Positions 42,906 through 54,399 of a DNA stretch of 64,000 nt are shown here, piece by piece. The notes beneath the pieces are model-generated. The model searched no databases. It saw only the letters and a list, made by a program, of their open reading frames with translations, and was not told the DNA's origin. The number at the start of each line of letters is the position of its first letter. The stretch's first letter is position 1. The stretch is from contig OX352761.1 of the NCBI GenBank assembly GCA_947095585.1, positions 28,983,777 through 29,047,776 of the forward strand, written 5' to 3'. The DNA comes from Nephrocerus scutellatus. Taxonomy: Eukaryota; Arthropoda; Insecta; Diptera; Pipunculidae. The translations under genes were made by a program, and so were the position numbers.

Positions 42906-44680
42906 AGGGGAACATTAGCTATTTTATTTACTTGAGTCGGAGCCAAATATGTTATAATTCTATTTTTGTTTGTTAATATAACCTACCATTTAAGGATTGA
43001 AATCACCTTAGATGCAAGATCAATTGCTACCTTGCTATTTAGCTACGTAACACGCGTTATTGCTTGCAAGACTTTCACTGTAAACCACTATAATTTGTAA
43101 AGTGTTATTACCACCCTATTATTATGTTAACAGGGGTCAGTTTTTCACATTGTTTAAATAAAATTAATGTCCTCCTCTATTGAAATATTTAATGAAAGGC
43201 GATAAAATGCAATGTCGTTAATTAAATCATTATTCGTATACGTATAAGCATGCAGGATTCATGTTGTTACAGCAGGTGAACACCAAACATTTTAATGCCA
43301 TTTGAGGTGCATGTGATAGGACGAAAAGCGAGTATGCAAATGTACAGTAGTGTTATTACTTTTTGCAAATTAGAATCAATGTTTTCAAGTAGTCTTTTTT
43401 GCGCCCGCCACAAGTACACGACAACATGCATTTACCCCACTGACATAAAGTTGGCGATAGGGCGACGTGTCCCATCATAACACGAGTCGCGTAAAAGAGC
43501 GATACTAATCACACCGCCCCGCACTCATTTACCCACCTAATTACATAAAAGTGTACAATCTCCTGCAAAAGTAGGAAATCCAAAAGTCGTTAAGTGAACA
43601 CGCTAAGCGGGAATACTAAAGTACCTGGCAGCACCCCAGCTGAGGTGTACTGTGTGTGTGTGTTTTTGCATATAAAAGTAACGCTTATTCACCAAGTGAA
43701 TTAGATTTCAATTAAAAGTGTCGAATAGCTTCACTATCGGCATAAGTTATAACCGGTTTGTCAAGTGGCATCTCATGATCATGTCCATGTTAAACTATTG
43801 AAGGGGTCTTTTTTGTTAACGGCTGTAATTATTCTGGGTGACATTTTCTGGACTGAATGAATTATGAATGTCAATTGTTTACCGAGGCGTGCATTTTAAT
43901 GATAAATACACGCGTATATATTATTCGGTTAGTGTAAGATTATTGTTTTTCAATTATTATTAGTATATAGTTACGAAATTGAGACTTTCGAGTTCATAAA
44001 GGATTTTGCAAATAAAACACAACACAAGTTTATTAATTTATAAATTCAGTTTTATTACACAAACAGTAAAATAAACTAAAGTTCACAAATTACACTGATG
44101 TTAACATTAAATGTACACAAAACACACACCTGTTACAACAATACTTGTACTTCACTAGTATTTCTGCAAGAGCTTTTCGACTTGACTGGTTGAATTTCAA
44201 ATAAAAACTAACTTACTTCGGCCTAGCGCCTTTATTTATACTAATTGAAAAGCTTCCAGAAACTTCCAATCTTATAGACAGAAATATCGAGAAAAAACCA
44301 GAACATTTTAGCCTTATTTCCTTATTTACAACTAACGATACTTATATGTAATGAGCTATCTTCTAAAAAAAAAAAACTACATGTTCAATCATGTTCCTAC
44401 ACACAAACCGGGCAAACCGCACAAACCGGTTTGACTACATTTAGTGATCCAAATTTGCAGGCGGTTACATTTCCAATTTCAAATAATCTAAAAAGTCTTA
44501 CAGCCTAAAAGAATGCTATTTTTAATTCTAATTTTAGTGCTTATTTTTGAACATGCATTGCGATTTATCTTGGGATTCGTTTTCCATTACCTACTAACTA
44601 CTTTTTGTAACAATATTATATTCAGAGGATATGAACATTTTTCAGCTAACGTGTGTACATTTGTACGGTTGTACCTTTGT
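42906..44680. other. Noncoding stretch, nothing recognised
   Basis: AT-rich. Contains a short (GT) run near 43650 and a palindromic CACAAACCGGG/AAACCGGTTTG patch near 44402-44435. No gene is supported. Confidence 0.4.
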
Positions 44681-44790
44681 TTGTCCTGTCGTATATCTCG
44701 GCTTCTACCAGTCAAAATTTGATAGGACTTGTTTTAAAACAATTGGTTATCACTCGGCTTACGATGGCGTAATTTTTTCATTCATAGGGG
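44681..44790 (+). repeat. Repeat D, partial copy
   Basis: CCTGTCGTATATCTCGGCTT, GGACTTGTTTTAAAACAATT and CGGCTTACGATGGCGTAATT match the left half of the copy at 39405. The right half is not present. Confidence 0.7.
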
Positions 44791-45094
44791 AAAAAACTGA
44801 GAAAACTGAAAAAAAATACTCAAATACGCATCGCTTCGATTTTTCTTAAGCCTAAGCGTTTGCAAAGTGGTTTTTGTGGTTGTGGTTTCGGTTTTTCAGT
44901 CTACTTCAGAAATCGCTTTTGGCTGAATGACCTATCGCTTATGAATGAAAGACCTACATCTAACGTTGCATACTATTAGGCTTCCAGGATAAATTAGTCT
45001 TTAGACTGAATTACAACTAAATATACAAACACAGGTGTCTGAAGTCACTTGCATAGCAGAATTCATTATCTCGTAGAAAGTTTTTGGTAGGAAC

Positions 45095-45238
45095 TCGTAT
45101 ATCTCGGCTTGTGTGGCGCGTGTAAAAAAATTTAAAAAAATTTTTTTTTTTCTGCTCTCTAGGTGATATCGAAGGTAGTTAAAAAGTACCTCAAATAATT
45201 CGAAAAAAAATTTCAACCCATCACACGCGCCGAAGGGG
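45095..45238 (-). repeat. GCGTG-repeat family fragment
   Basis: CGGCTTGTGTGGCGCGTGTA, CTGCTCTCTAGGTGATATC, AGTTAAAAAGTACCTCA and CAACCCATCACACGCGCC correspond to one unit of the family. It directly abuts an R-A element whose 5' end is missing. Confidence 0.6.
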
Positions 45239-46826
45239 CTGAGATGTCAGGCGTAGTAAAGAAATGGACACGCCTTAGAAATACTGTCATTAATACTGCA
45301 TCCATCTTAGGCATAAGTCGTAAATTTCGGAACGACTGGGTCTATGACGAATGTAAGCTAGCGACTGAACGTAAGAATGTGGCGTACGGAGCAATGCAAC
45401 AATCTCATAGAACGCGGGCACGCGAAGATGAATATAAAGAGCTCAGAAGATATGAAAAAACAGTTCACCGGCGAAAGAAAGCAGCCTGGGAGAAGAATCT
45501 CGTCCGTGAACTAGAACAGTACAGAGAGCGAGGACCGCACCAGGCGCGGAAGTTCAACCAAAGAGTCCGCAGTATGACGCAATATAAACTGCGTTGCACA
45601 TACTGCAAGGACAAAGATGGTAATCTGATCGCCGCTGAAAGGCATCTTAGAGCGATGGGAAGAGCACTTTCATGAGTTGCTTAATGGCCAGCTAATTGAG
45701 GAATTGGAGGCTCCACCAATGACCTGACGCCACCAAGAATTGACGAAGTTAGCAGAGCGATAAATCGGCTAAAAAAAAACAAGGCCTGAGATCTGATGGT
45801 ATCCCAGCGGAGATGATTAAAACTGGAGGCCCCGCAATACACCAAGCAATTCATGAACTAATAGTGCAAGTATGGGAGGCAGAAGCGATGCCAGAAGACT
45901 GGCGAAGAGGCATCCTGTGCCTCAAACATAAGAAGGGAGATATCACAAATTGCAGCAATTACCGTGGTATAACGTTGTTGAGTACCACGTATAAGATTTT
46001 CTCATCTATCCTTCAAGACAGACAATACGCTTAAGTCATCATTGGTCCATACCAGTGTGGCTTCATCCCAGGCAAATCTACAACTGATCAAATTTACACC
46101 CTTAGGCAGGTGATGGAAAAATGTCTAGAGTTTCAAAACTCACTACAACATCTTTTTATAGACTTTAAAGCCGCCTATGATAGCAAAGACAAAGTAGAAC
46201 TTTATAAGGCCATGAGAGAATTCGGCATCCCAAATAAACTGACACGACTATGTAGGTTGACCATGACCAATGTTATAAGCAAAGTCAAAATATCCGGATT
46301 ACTATCAAGTCCATTCAACATCTATAATGGGCTCCGACAAGGGGATGGACTGGCCTGCGTCCTATTCAACCTGGCGTTGGAGAAAGTGATCCGGGACTCT
46401 GACTTCTGCTTACGCAGACTATATTGACATCATTGGTAGAAACCGAAGAACTCTACATCAGGAAGCTTTCATCCAGATAGAGCAGGCGGTACGAAATCCG
46501 GGGCTGCACACAAATGAGAGCAAAACAAAGTACATGGTGGCCACGTCTGCGAGTAGAAGATCCAACATTGGTCCCACAATTCAAATAGTGGAGCGCGAAT
46601 TTGAAGTAGTGCAATCATTTAACAATCTCGGGTCAACTTTAACAACCGATAAGAACCAGAAATACGCCGCACGGTTGCTTAAGCCAACAAAGCCTACTAT
46701 AGTCTTCAAATCCAGGAATTTTAATATAACATCCAAGCTGCTTATATATAAGACTATGGTCATACCAGTACTTACATATAGATCCGAGACTTGGGTGCTT
46801 AGCAAAAATCATTCACAACGGTGTTC
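45239..46826 (+). mobile_element. RTE-like element, family R-A, best RT copy
   Basis: A 143-codon open stretch (45244-45675) gives the region between endonuclease and RT: VVKKWTRLRNTVINTASILG, ATERKNVAYGAMQQSHRTRA and EKTVHRRKKAAWEKNLVREL. RT fingers: GIPAEMIKTGGPAIHQAIHE, MPEDWRRGILCLKHKKGDIT and NCSNYRGITLLSTTYKIFSS. Palm: QHLFIDFKAAYDSKDKVELY (46140-46205) and PFNIYNGLRQGDGLACVLFN (46310-46370). The catalytic box is lost in a frameshift at about 46420 (TACGCAGACTATATTGACAT instead of a YADDID codon set). The connection region is at 46534-46826. The R-A copy at 35220 supplies the missing 5' half but is a different insertion. Inactive. Confidence 0.88.
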
Positions 46827-49334
46827 CTATTAATTCCTCTATCTCTGCTTCGAACTTTATTTTTACATTCTCTAGCTGTAAAGTACTTAAATGAAATGTG
46901 ATGGACATCATTAAAAGCTGTGTCTGCACATACTTACATGTAAAGCTTTCACCCTTCTTCATCCTGTGTAATATGGAGGTCCACCTCTGGTCTCTGGTCT
47001 CTCAGACCCGATGCTCCAAGGGAACAAAGTGTGATCTAAATTTTGCATTTGCCGTTTTTTTTTTTTCAGTTTCGAATTTCTATCATGATACCTTTTAGTC
47101 TACAAAGCGGCCTGACTAGTTCTGCGAGTGTATTAAATATTTATTTTACCAAAATCCTAATCTGAAATTATCCTACGTCTGAAAAGAAATTAACAGAGCT
47201 CATAAACTTACCAATACATTTTCTGATAGTTCGAAACTGAATGGTGAGTATATTACCAGGGATTAATGGAAAACAGCTTACACAGAAAGCGTGTAAGCGT
47301 GCACATTTGTTCATATCCATCAGAAAGCGTAATTAAAAGTTGTAAATTGAAAAAGCCTCTCAAACACCAAAGAGCCTTCGAAGCACAAAGCCGCCTATTT
47401 AGTAGTCATAAATTTAAGTGGCAAATACATATATAGTATGTGTAGAGAACAGAGTTGGAGAACATATTGCATTCCAAATGTGTAAGTTACGCTCAAACGC
47501 GCGCAAATGAAATGAATTTTGTATTCGCGCGCGTGGTAGTAGCCAATGCAATTTACGACTGTGTAAGGACGACGAGCGTAAGGACTGATTACTAAATTAC
47601 TCCAATGTATTAAAATATAAAAGAATTTTAATAATAATTTGCATAAATAAGTTGAAGTAATGTAACGAAAGTTCACAACATATATAACTATATAAGGTTT
47701 GTAAGCTCATTTGCTTGAATTTCAACTTCAACCATTAAGAACTTTTAAACATTTTCATTACTGTAGGAGTAAAATGAAATTAAAAGAAAAAAAAAAGCAA
47801 ATCCCAACACAGGAAAAACATATCAAAGAAACAAAATAATTCCACCTGCAGATGCGGCCATTTGACGAATTCTCGCTGCCTTCAATTGTAAAATACCTTC
47901 CATGTAATGAGTGGAATATAAACATCAAATTACAATAAATTTTAGTTTAATTTGCAAAGCAAAGTATTAAAACTTTTTCATTTATCAATGAATGTAGCCA
48001 GAGAAACTCGGATCTTCCGAGAACAATTCAAGCAAACAAGTTTATTAAATTGTTCCTTCTCTTCCCGATAAAAGCGAACAAAACAAATTTATCTGAGGTC
48101 GTAATCTTCTGGTTGGCCCTAATACGTTTATTCAGTTAAATCCGATCCATAAGAAACAGGGAATAATTCAGATAACGAAAATTTATCTTTATGTTTCCAG
48201 ATCATTAATTAAACGAAGTTATATTTCATTTTTGCACATTCACGCAGTATTCGTCTGTACAGTAAGTATCGGGGGTAATCAACAGAATAGATAGGCGATT
48301 TCAGATATGAGTAAAGGAAACAATGCAGGGGAAAATATTTAACAAATTTTGGTTTTTATTTTATTTTTACTTAAAATACATGTACTGTAAGTAATTAATC
48401 GCTGAAATTCGAATGGTTATCCACCTCTAACAGCTTAATTTCATTTTATTTCACGATGAAAGAAACAATAAAACAAAAATGTAAACAAGCCCGCATTTAA
48501 AGATTATTTTTTAATCCCTCATTCACTTGAGAGTATCAAAGTAAGACTCTATATAAAATCACATGATAGTCTTTAGTTAATCACTCTTAAGAATACTTGT
48601 AAAGTCCAAATTCTTTAAGATCTTTTAAGAATCTTTAAGTCCCCGCACTTTCCATTGTAAATTTAAAAAAATAATGACGTCTTCTATCTTCTTAACAAGT
48701 TAATTATAAATGCAAGTCTTAGAGAAGAAACGTTATTTAAATTCACAGGAATTCCATGTCTGCCCAATAAGGAGTTATTGTAGTACGAGTGTAGCCGCAG
48801 CCTGTTATACGAATAAAGGAGTCCCTAGTGTATATTATTTAATTTAATGTCTTACAACGAAAATATTTCTCAATTGTATTCAAAAGTGTTGCTCCCATTA
48901 TGATTTATCTCTCTGTTAAAAATTTGTGAACCACTAAATTGGTATACTGATATATCATCACAGTTTTAGAGTAACAAAGGTGCGTGCGTGAGTGACAGGA
49001 GCAATTAGTATGTAGATGAAGCTAGGTATGTGAAGTGGTGATCCTCACAACCCTTGCGTCAATGAGTGCTTGAGTGCGATGCGTTTTTGATCCCACTTAT
49101 CTCTACTTTAATATCCAGCTTTCAGTGTGGAGCGTTCAAGTACGTGATGGGTTTATTGATCCTGTACTCTGAAATATTTCGATTAATGTATGTCCGACAT
49201 TTGCACAGATAGTGAACGAGATTTTCTTTGACATTCACTAACTGGTAGTTGCTGCAATATGCGTTTTGTGGGAAATCAGTTCAGCATTATCAGTACTTAT
49301 TACCACAACGCTGCCAATATTGTTGGGAGATAAC
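46827..49334. other. Noncoding stretch, nothing recognised
   Basis: AT-rich, no transposon motif. Open frames to 93 codons look random. It may be unique host DNA. Confidence 0.4.
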
Positions 49335-50105
49335 GGTATTTGTAAATTCTCTGTATTAACTTCGCGTGCCAGTGGCTGGCGTACTGGCTGGCTGACTGGT
49401 CAGATCTAGTGATCAATTTTTAACCCACTTTCCAAAACCCGATTTTATTGAAATTTTGTACACATATATATTTCCGGTGACAATACTTTCTATTTAAATT
49501 TCAGAGTGATAGTGCCTCGAGGTCGGGGGCCTTCCATACAATTTTTTTTCCATATAGCGGCATCAGATCATGCCATACTATGCGCTGCTTGCTTGCTGGC
49601 TGGCCGGTCAGATCTTGTGATCAATTTTATACACACTTCCCATGCATCAATGCAAATTTTATAAAAAAGTACTCGATTTTCTTCAAATTTTTATACGCTA
49701 TTGTATATCCAATAGACAACACTTTTTGTAAAAATTTGGAAGTGATCGGGCTCCGGGGTCGGGGGGCACCCATGCAAATTTTATAAAAAAAAGTACGCGA
49801 TTTTCTTCAAATTTTTTACGCATGTGTATCTACGATCGGCAACACTCTGTAAAAGTTTGGATCGGGCTCCGCGGCGGTCGGGGTGCACGCATACAAATTG
49901 TTTACAAAATTTACCCGATTTTCTTCAAATTGTATATGTGTGTAACTCTGATGAACAACACTTTTTGTAAACATTTTGGAGGGATCGGGCAGTGGTTTCG
50001 GAAGGACCCATACAAAATTTTTAAAAATTTACCCGATTTTCTTCAAATTTTATACACACATGTCCTATGGACTACGCTTTTTGTAAAAATTTGCATTATT
50101 CAAGA
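49335..50105 (+). repeat. Satellite-family block, forward orientation
   Basis: It starts with the module AATTCTCTGTATTAACTTCG (about 49343), a CTGGC-rich spacer, TGATCAATTTTTAACCCACT and CCCGATTTTATTGAAATTTT. About four monomers follow with GATTTTCTTCAAATTTT, GACAACACTTTTTGTAAA and a GGATCGGGC.CCGGGGTCGG type GC block. The spacer between the module and the first monomer differs completely from the GACC-rich spacer at 61186. Confidence 0.72.
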
Positions 50106-50164
50106 TATTAACTAAATTTGTATTACCTCCCATTCCTGATTTCTATAGAGTTTTCCAAAACTTT

Positions 50165-50605
50165 TCTATGAAAAAACCGCTGAGAACTAACTAACTAACT
50201 AACAATACTAATCAGTTGCAGTTCAGAAAATAATCTCCTTAGTTATCCCAACAATCCTGGAAAATCTCATTGCTCTGTGAATTGTACTTTTGCACAATTT
50301 TCCTGAACTATGAGGACAGTATTTTTAAGTCGTGTTTATCTTAAGCACATCGTTTTATGGCTCGAAGCACTTTTTTTGAGTCATGTTAACGTCCACCTAT
50401 TTATTTGGAAAAAACAACTAATAACTAACTAACTTACTAACAACACTTTGGAGTACAGGAAATAATCTGCTTAGTTATTCCGAAAATTCTGGAAAATCTC
50501 ATTGCAGTATTTTTAGGGCGTGTCTGACTTAAGCACAGCGTTTTAAGGCTCGAAGCGCTTTTTTGGCGTCAGGTTAACGTCCACCTATTTCTTTGGAAAA
50601 ACAAC
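50165..50605 (+). repeat. Imperfect tandem duplication
   Basis: Two units of about 240 and 195 bp share ACTAACTAACT, AATAATCTCCTTAGTTATCC, CCTGGAAAATCTCATTGC, TTAAGCACATCGTTTTATGG and TTAACGTCCACCTATTTAT in the same order. The second unit (from about 50409) lacks about 45 bp in the middle. Nature unknown. Confidence 0.75.
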
Positions 50606-52619
50606 TACGTCTATGTTACTGGAAAAGAACTTCTGAGCTCATATAATTCAAAACACTGGATCATATTCCAATCTTTTAATAAGGAATGTTAAAAAAGATA
50701 GTTCGCTTTCCCATAGTCCTTTGGCCCCACAGATAGCTTCTCTACAAAATAAAAAAGGTAAATCCGTCTTTGCTAAAAATGAACAGAGACATCAGAGTAC
50801 ATTTTTCTTGACGGTCCTGCTATCGTGTGATTAAGTCGATGTAATTTTCACAAAGTCTGATAGCCCATTTTTTCACTTTCTGGTATTTTTAAAATTTTAA
50901 TTTACATTTTTAATTACATCAGACGTTGGAGAAATCTAATTGAGATAACTAACCAATATGATGAGGTTTCGTCTACACATTTTTGAGAAATGTTCATGTA
51001 ATTTGCTGTCTGCGATGGTCTTTAAACTCGAGTTTAGCTTGGTAAGTTTCGTTTTTATTAAAAACTACAAATCACAACTAACAAAGAAAGCGTGTCACCC
51101 ACATATTACATAGTATTATGAATCAATCATCTAGTGGTATAAAAATTCCAATGCAGTCTCGCAAAACCTTTCAAATCTTTGATTTCCTGAAAACCTAGTG
51201 TCTAGGTCAGAAACACTAAGCATTCTTTTTTAATATGTTACGTTGGTCTACTTTTTCAAAAATTTGATACCAGTACTTTATACTCAGACATGATGATGAA
51301 TTCATTTAATCCAAAATGCATCTCATTCTGTTTTATGTATTACTGTGTAGTGTACAGAAATGTGAATAAAATAAAAAATAGAAGAATTACGTGAAAGGAA
51401 AACTTGGCACGAAGCGCAATTCGTTAGAAGCTTTTAGTAAATTTGCTTTAAAAAAAGAAGAGAGGATGAATTTCATCCTTCAGAATGGCATCGTTTGTTA
51501 GCATCGCTGTCTGCGCTCGTCTATTAAGTACACGAGTACACTACACAATAGTATGATGATGATAATGATAATGTTCTTCTTCTCTGTGACTTCACTTGGA
51601 AACATAATTCTGAGCTACAGAAATCACAACACCAAAAACTGCACAATAAAAAAGCCCAAATTGTAAAATGAGAGGAAATGCACAACACCCGCGCAAAAGC
51701 AGCCAGCCTTCCCTCGTTGCAAATGCAAAAAATGCAACCCATTCGTGCTGGTTGGGGTCTGATGGTTAGTTTCGTTTATATTAGAAGAATGTTTGGTAGT
51801 CTAACTAATACCACACTACAAACTACAAAGCCCCAGGTTGTGCCATAGAATATACTCATATTTGGTATAGCGGAGTTTGTTCGTAGTCAAATTAATAGCG
51901 GAAATAAAACGAAAGCTATTTTTGCTTTTCTTTGCTGGGAAAGGGTTTTTTCTGAATACTCGTATTTGTGATATTCTCGTTTTTTGTGACACCACACTCC
52001 GTCCGTCCTAATGAAAAAATAAAAATATATTATGAACTCTACTGTTGCTGTGCTGGAGGCCAAAAATCTTCTACACTTCGTTTTCGCGACATCGCAGCTG
52101 GCTTATGCTACTGCACGGGCCGGGTCGCCTGACGTTGATATAACTATTCTTATGCAATGGCCTCATTATCGTTGTATTCTTATCTTTGGTCCTTGCCGAA
52201 ACTGTGTTTTTTCGTCATCTCCTGGTTGTTGTGTTTTTATTTAGAAAATGGTTGTTTTTTTGTGTGCTCTATTAACCGACAGACAGCACTCAACAGTTAT
52301 AAACAAGCTATCAGTATTGCCTTACTGTACAAGCTTCCCGAAAATCGCGCCTACTTACTGTCAGTGCCAACCGATTGGTGATAAGTTAAAATTTATCAGT
52401 TGACAGCACGGTCAGTCGGCACAAGAGTGGAATTGTGTTATTTAAACTTTTTCGTAGATTGTCCTTGTAAGTTCAGTTTCACTTCTGGAATTAATAAAAA
52501 AAGTTCCACTGATGAGAAAACATTTCATCGCGTATTTTTAGAGCTTTAATTATCAGCAAGGTACCTTGAACACACTGGTATTTAAAGGACGATAAACCAA
52601 TAACTTTAATTACTGTCAT
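50606..52619. other. Noncoding stretch, nothing recognised
   Basis: No element or gene is supported. 51990-52400 is less AT-rich and could be a host 5' region, but I see no secure exon. Confidence 0.35.
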
Positions 52620-53235
52620 TACTATAGGTTAGGTTAGGTTCAGGTGGCTCTCGATAAAAACTGACACACTTAGACCAGCAATGGTTCATTGTGATACCAC
52701 ATGGATCAGGAAAGTTTCCCTCCACCTACTCGTTGAACTTAGAGCTTCGTATGAAGTGAATGAGACTGCTGATATCAGTGTTGATAAGATCATCAGTGTC
52801 GTTGTAGAAGAAAGCTCGCATATGGAGTTTACGTTTCTGAGAGAAGATGGATAATGGTCTCCTCCTCCTCCTCATCCATGCAGCTGCAGAAGTCATTCGA
52901 GAAGACTCCGAGTCTTGCTGCATGCCTGCCTATAAGACAGTGTCCCGTAATGACACCTACAATAGCACCGATGTGCGATCGTATTTGAGAGATCAAACAT
53001 TTGAAGCGCTTCGGATCCAGCTTGGGCCAGATCTGCTTTGTCGCTGTGCAAGTTGTACCGTTTGACCACCTACAATTAGTTTTGTCAGTAGCATCCCGCT
53101 TTAACATGAGTTTGCATATAGCGATTGGTATGCCTAGAGAACCATATTTCGATAAGATGGTTAGTGTAGTTCCTTATTTGGCGAGTTCGTCAGCCATACA
53201 GTTTTCCGGAATATCTTTGCAGTGATTAGGAAGGA
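52620..53235 (-). mobile_element. 3' end of an R1/LOA-type element with RNase H
   Basis: On the minus strand HCKDIPENCMADELAK (about 53225-53175) is the late RNase H motif (usually GNxxADELA). After a stop, KYGSLGIPIAICKLMLKRDA follows, then the C-terminal block RFKCLISQIRSHIGAIVGVI, TGHCLIGRHAARLGVFSNDF and CSCMDEEEEETIIHLL, with Cys/His residues of a terminal zinc-knuckle-like region. The frame ends near 52726. The 3' UTR follows and finishes in TAACC-type repeats (plus strand TAGGTTAGGTTAGGTT at 52626), a tail seen at the ends of many such elements. 5'-truncated and dead. Confidence 0.83.
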
Positions 53236-53297
53236 TTAGGAAGACGGAAAGAGAGGCCAAGGTATTGCTTTTTTGAGAAAACACCTCCACTTTTACA

Positions 53298-53997
53298 TCT
53301 ATATATATAAAAGTGAAACTTAGTATGTATGTATGTATTTATGTATGTATTTATGTATGTATTTATGTATGTATGTATGTCCCGTATTGACTGCCAAACC
53401 CTTCAACCGATCGCGCTCTAACTTTGCATATGGGTTTTCTATCATAATAGGCACTTAATAGGCATATTTTCAAAGTGATCAGACTCCTAGGTCAAGGGGT
53501 CACCATACGAATTTTTTTACAAATTTACAAATTGCATGTTTTTATGAATCGATCGCGTTCAAACTTTGCATAGGGGTTTTATACCATAATGGACACATAA
53601 TAGGCATATTTTGAAAGTGGTCAGACTCCTGAGTCAAAGGGTCTCCATAAGAATTTTTTTTATTGTTTCTTCCAATTGCATGTTCTTATGAACCAATCGC
53701 GTTCAAACTTTGCGTAGGGGTTTTATACCATAATGGGCACTAAATAGGCATATTTTGAAAGTGGCCAGACTCCTGGGTCAAGGGGTCACCATTTCACAAA
53801 TTGCATATTTTTATCAATTTATTAGAATTTTTAAATAGTAGCGTGTATAAATACGTTTGTGCGTATGGGTGATCGGTGGGTGGGTGGTCAATTGGCGGGA
53901 GGTCATAGGGCAAGCGGTCAGTGGGCGGTGGGTCAGGTGGTGGGAGGTCAGTGGGCGTTGCGTCAGTGGGCCGGGAAACGCCGGGTATTTCCGCTAG
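53298..53997 (+). mobile_element. Non-autonomous Helitron candidate
   Basis: It begins TC (TCTATATATATAAAAGTGAA) after A and ends CTAG (53994-53997) before T, i.e. an insertion between A and T without target duplication, the Helitron signature. A short hairpin can form just upstream of the end (CCGG, six bases, CCGG, then GTATTTCCGCTAG). The interior has three direct repeats of about 143 bp (GATCGCG...ACTTTGCAT near 53409, 53551 and 53695) and a G-rich GGTGGGTGGTCA segment. There is no coding capacity. Confidence 0.7.
53323..53380 (+). repeat. (TATG)n microsatellite
   Basis: About 14 units of TATG, with TTTA interruptions, near the 5' end of the Helitron candidate. Confidence 0.9.
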
Positions 53998-54154
53998 TTA
54001 CCTATAAACATAAAAAAAACTAATCATTATTAATTAATTTTAAAAAATTTGTAGGAGTGAACCTAACTTTGGGCTTAGGTTTGTGATGCAAACAGTTCTC
54101 ATCTTCTTGTTTAGCAGTGCACAGTAGTGTGAAATACATATACACTTTTACTCT

Positions 54155-54325
54155 TCGTCATCATATTTGGTTCTATAACCGGGGTCCGGTCCTGGCCTCC
54201 CGCAAAAAGTCTCTCCACCGGTCCCGATTTCGAGCCGATGTCATCCAGTTTGGCATCCCTAAATTCTGGGCGTCCTGGTCTACGCCATTCTTCCAGCGTA
54301 CGCTTGGCTGGCCTCGCTGTCACTT
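54155..54325 (-). mobile_element. RTE-like 3' tail, family R-A
   Basis: ATTTGGTTCTATAACCGGGG, CTGGCCTCCCGCAAAAAGTC and TCGAGCCGATGTCATCCAGT align with 24225-24375, the C-terminal and 3' end of R-A. It is cut at about 54325, where a satellite-like piece and R-B copy 2 follow. Confidence 0.8.
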
Positions 54326-54399
54326 TTTGTAAGAATATGGTAATGATTGGGCCACACTGCCGAGCGGCTCCAAGATAATTTTTTTTTAAAATTTACCCG

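Noticed and set aside
47395..47676. 93-codon minus-strand open frame
   Set aside because: No domain, random-looking aromatic-rich composition, no splice or start support.
52626..52641. Telomere-like TAGGTTAGGTTAGGTT as a possible telomeric or interstitial telomere tract
   Set aside because: Only three units and exactly at the 3' end of a minus-strand R1/LOA-type element, where TAACC-type tails are expected.
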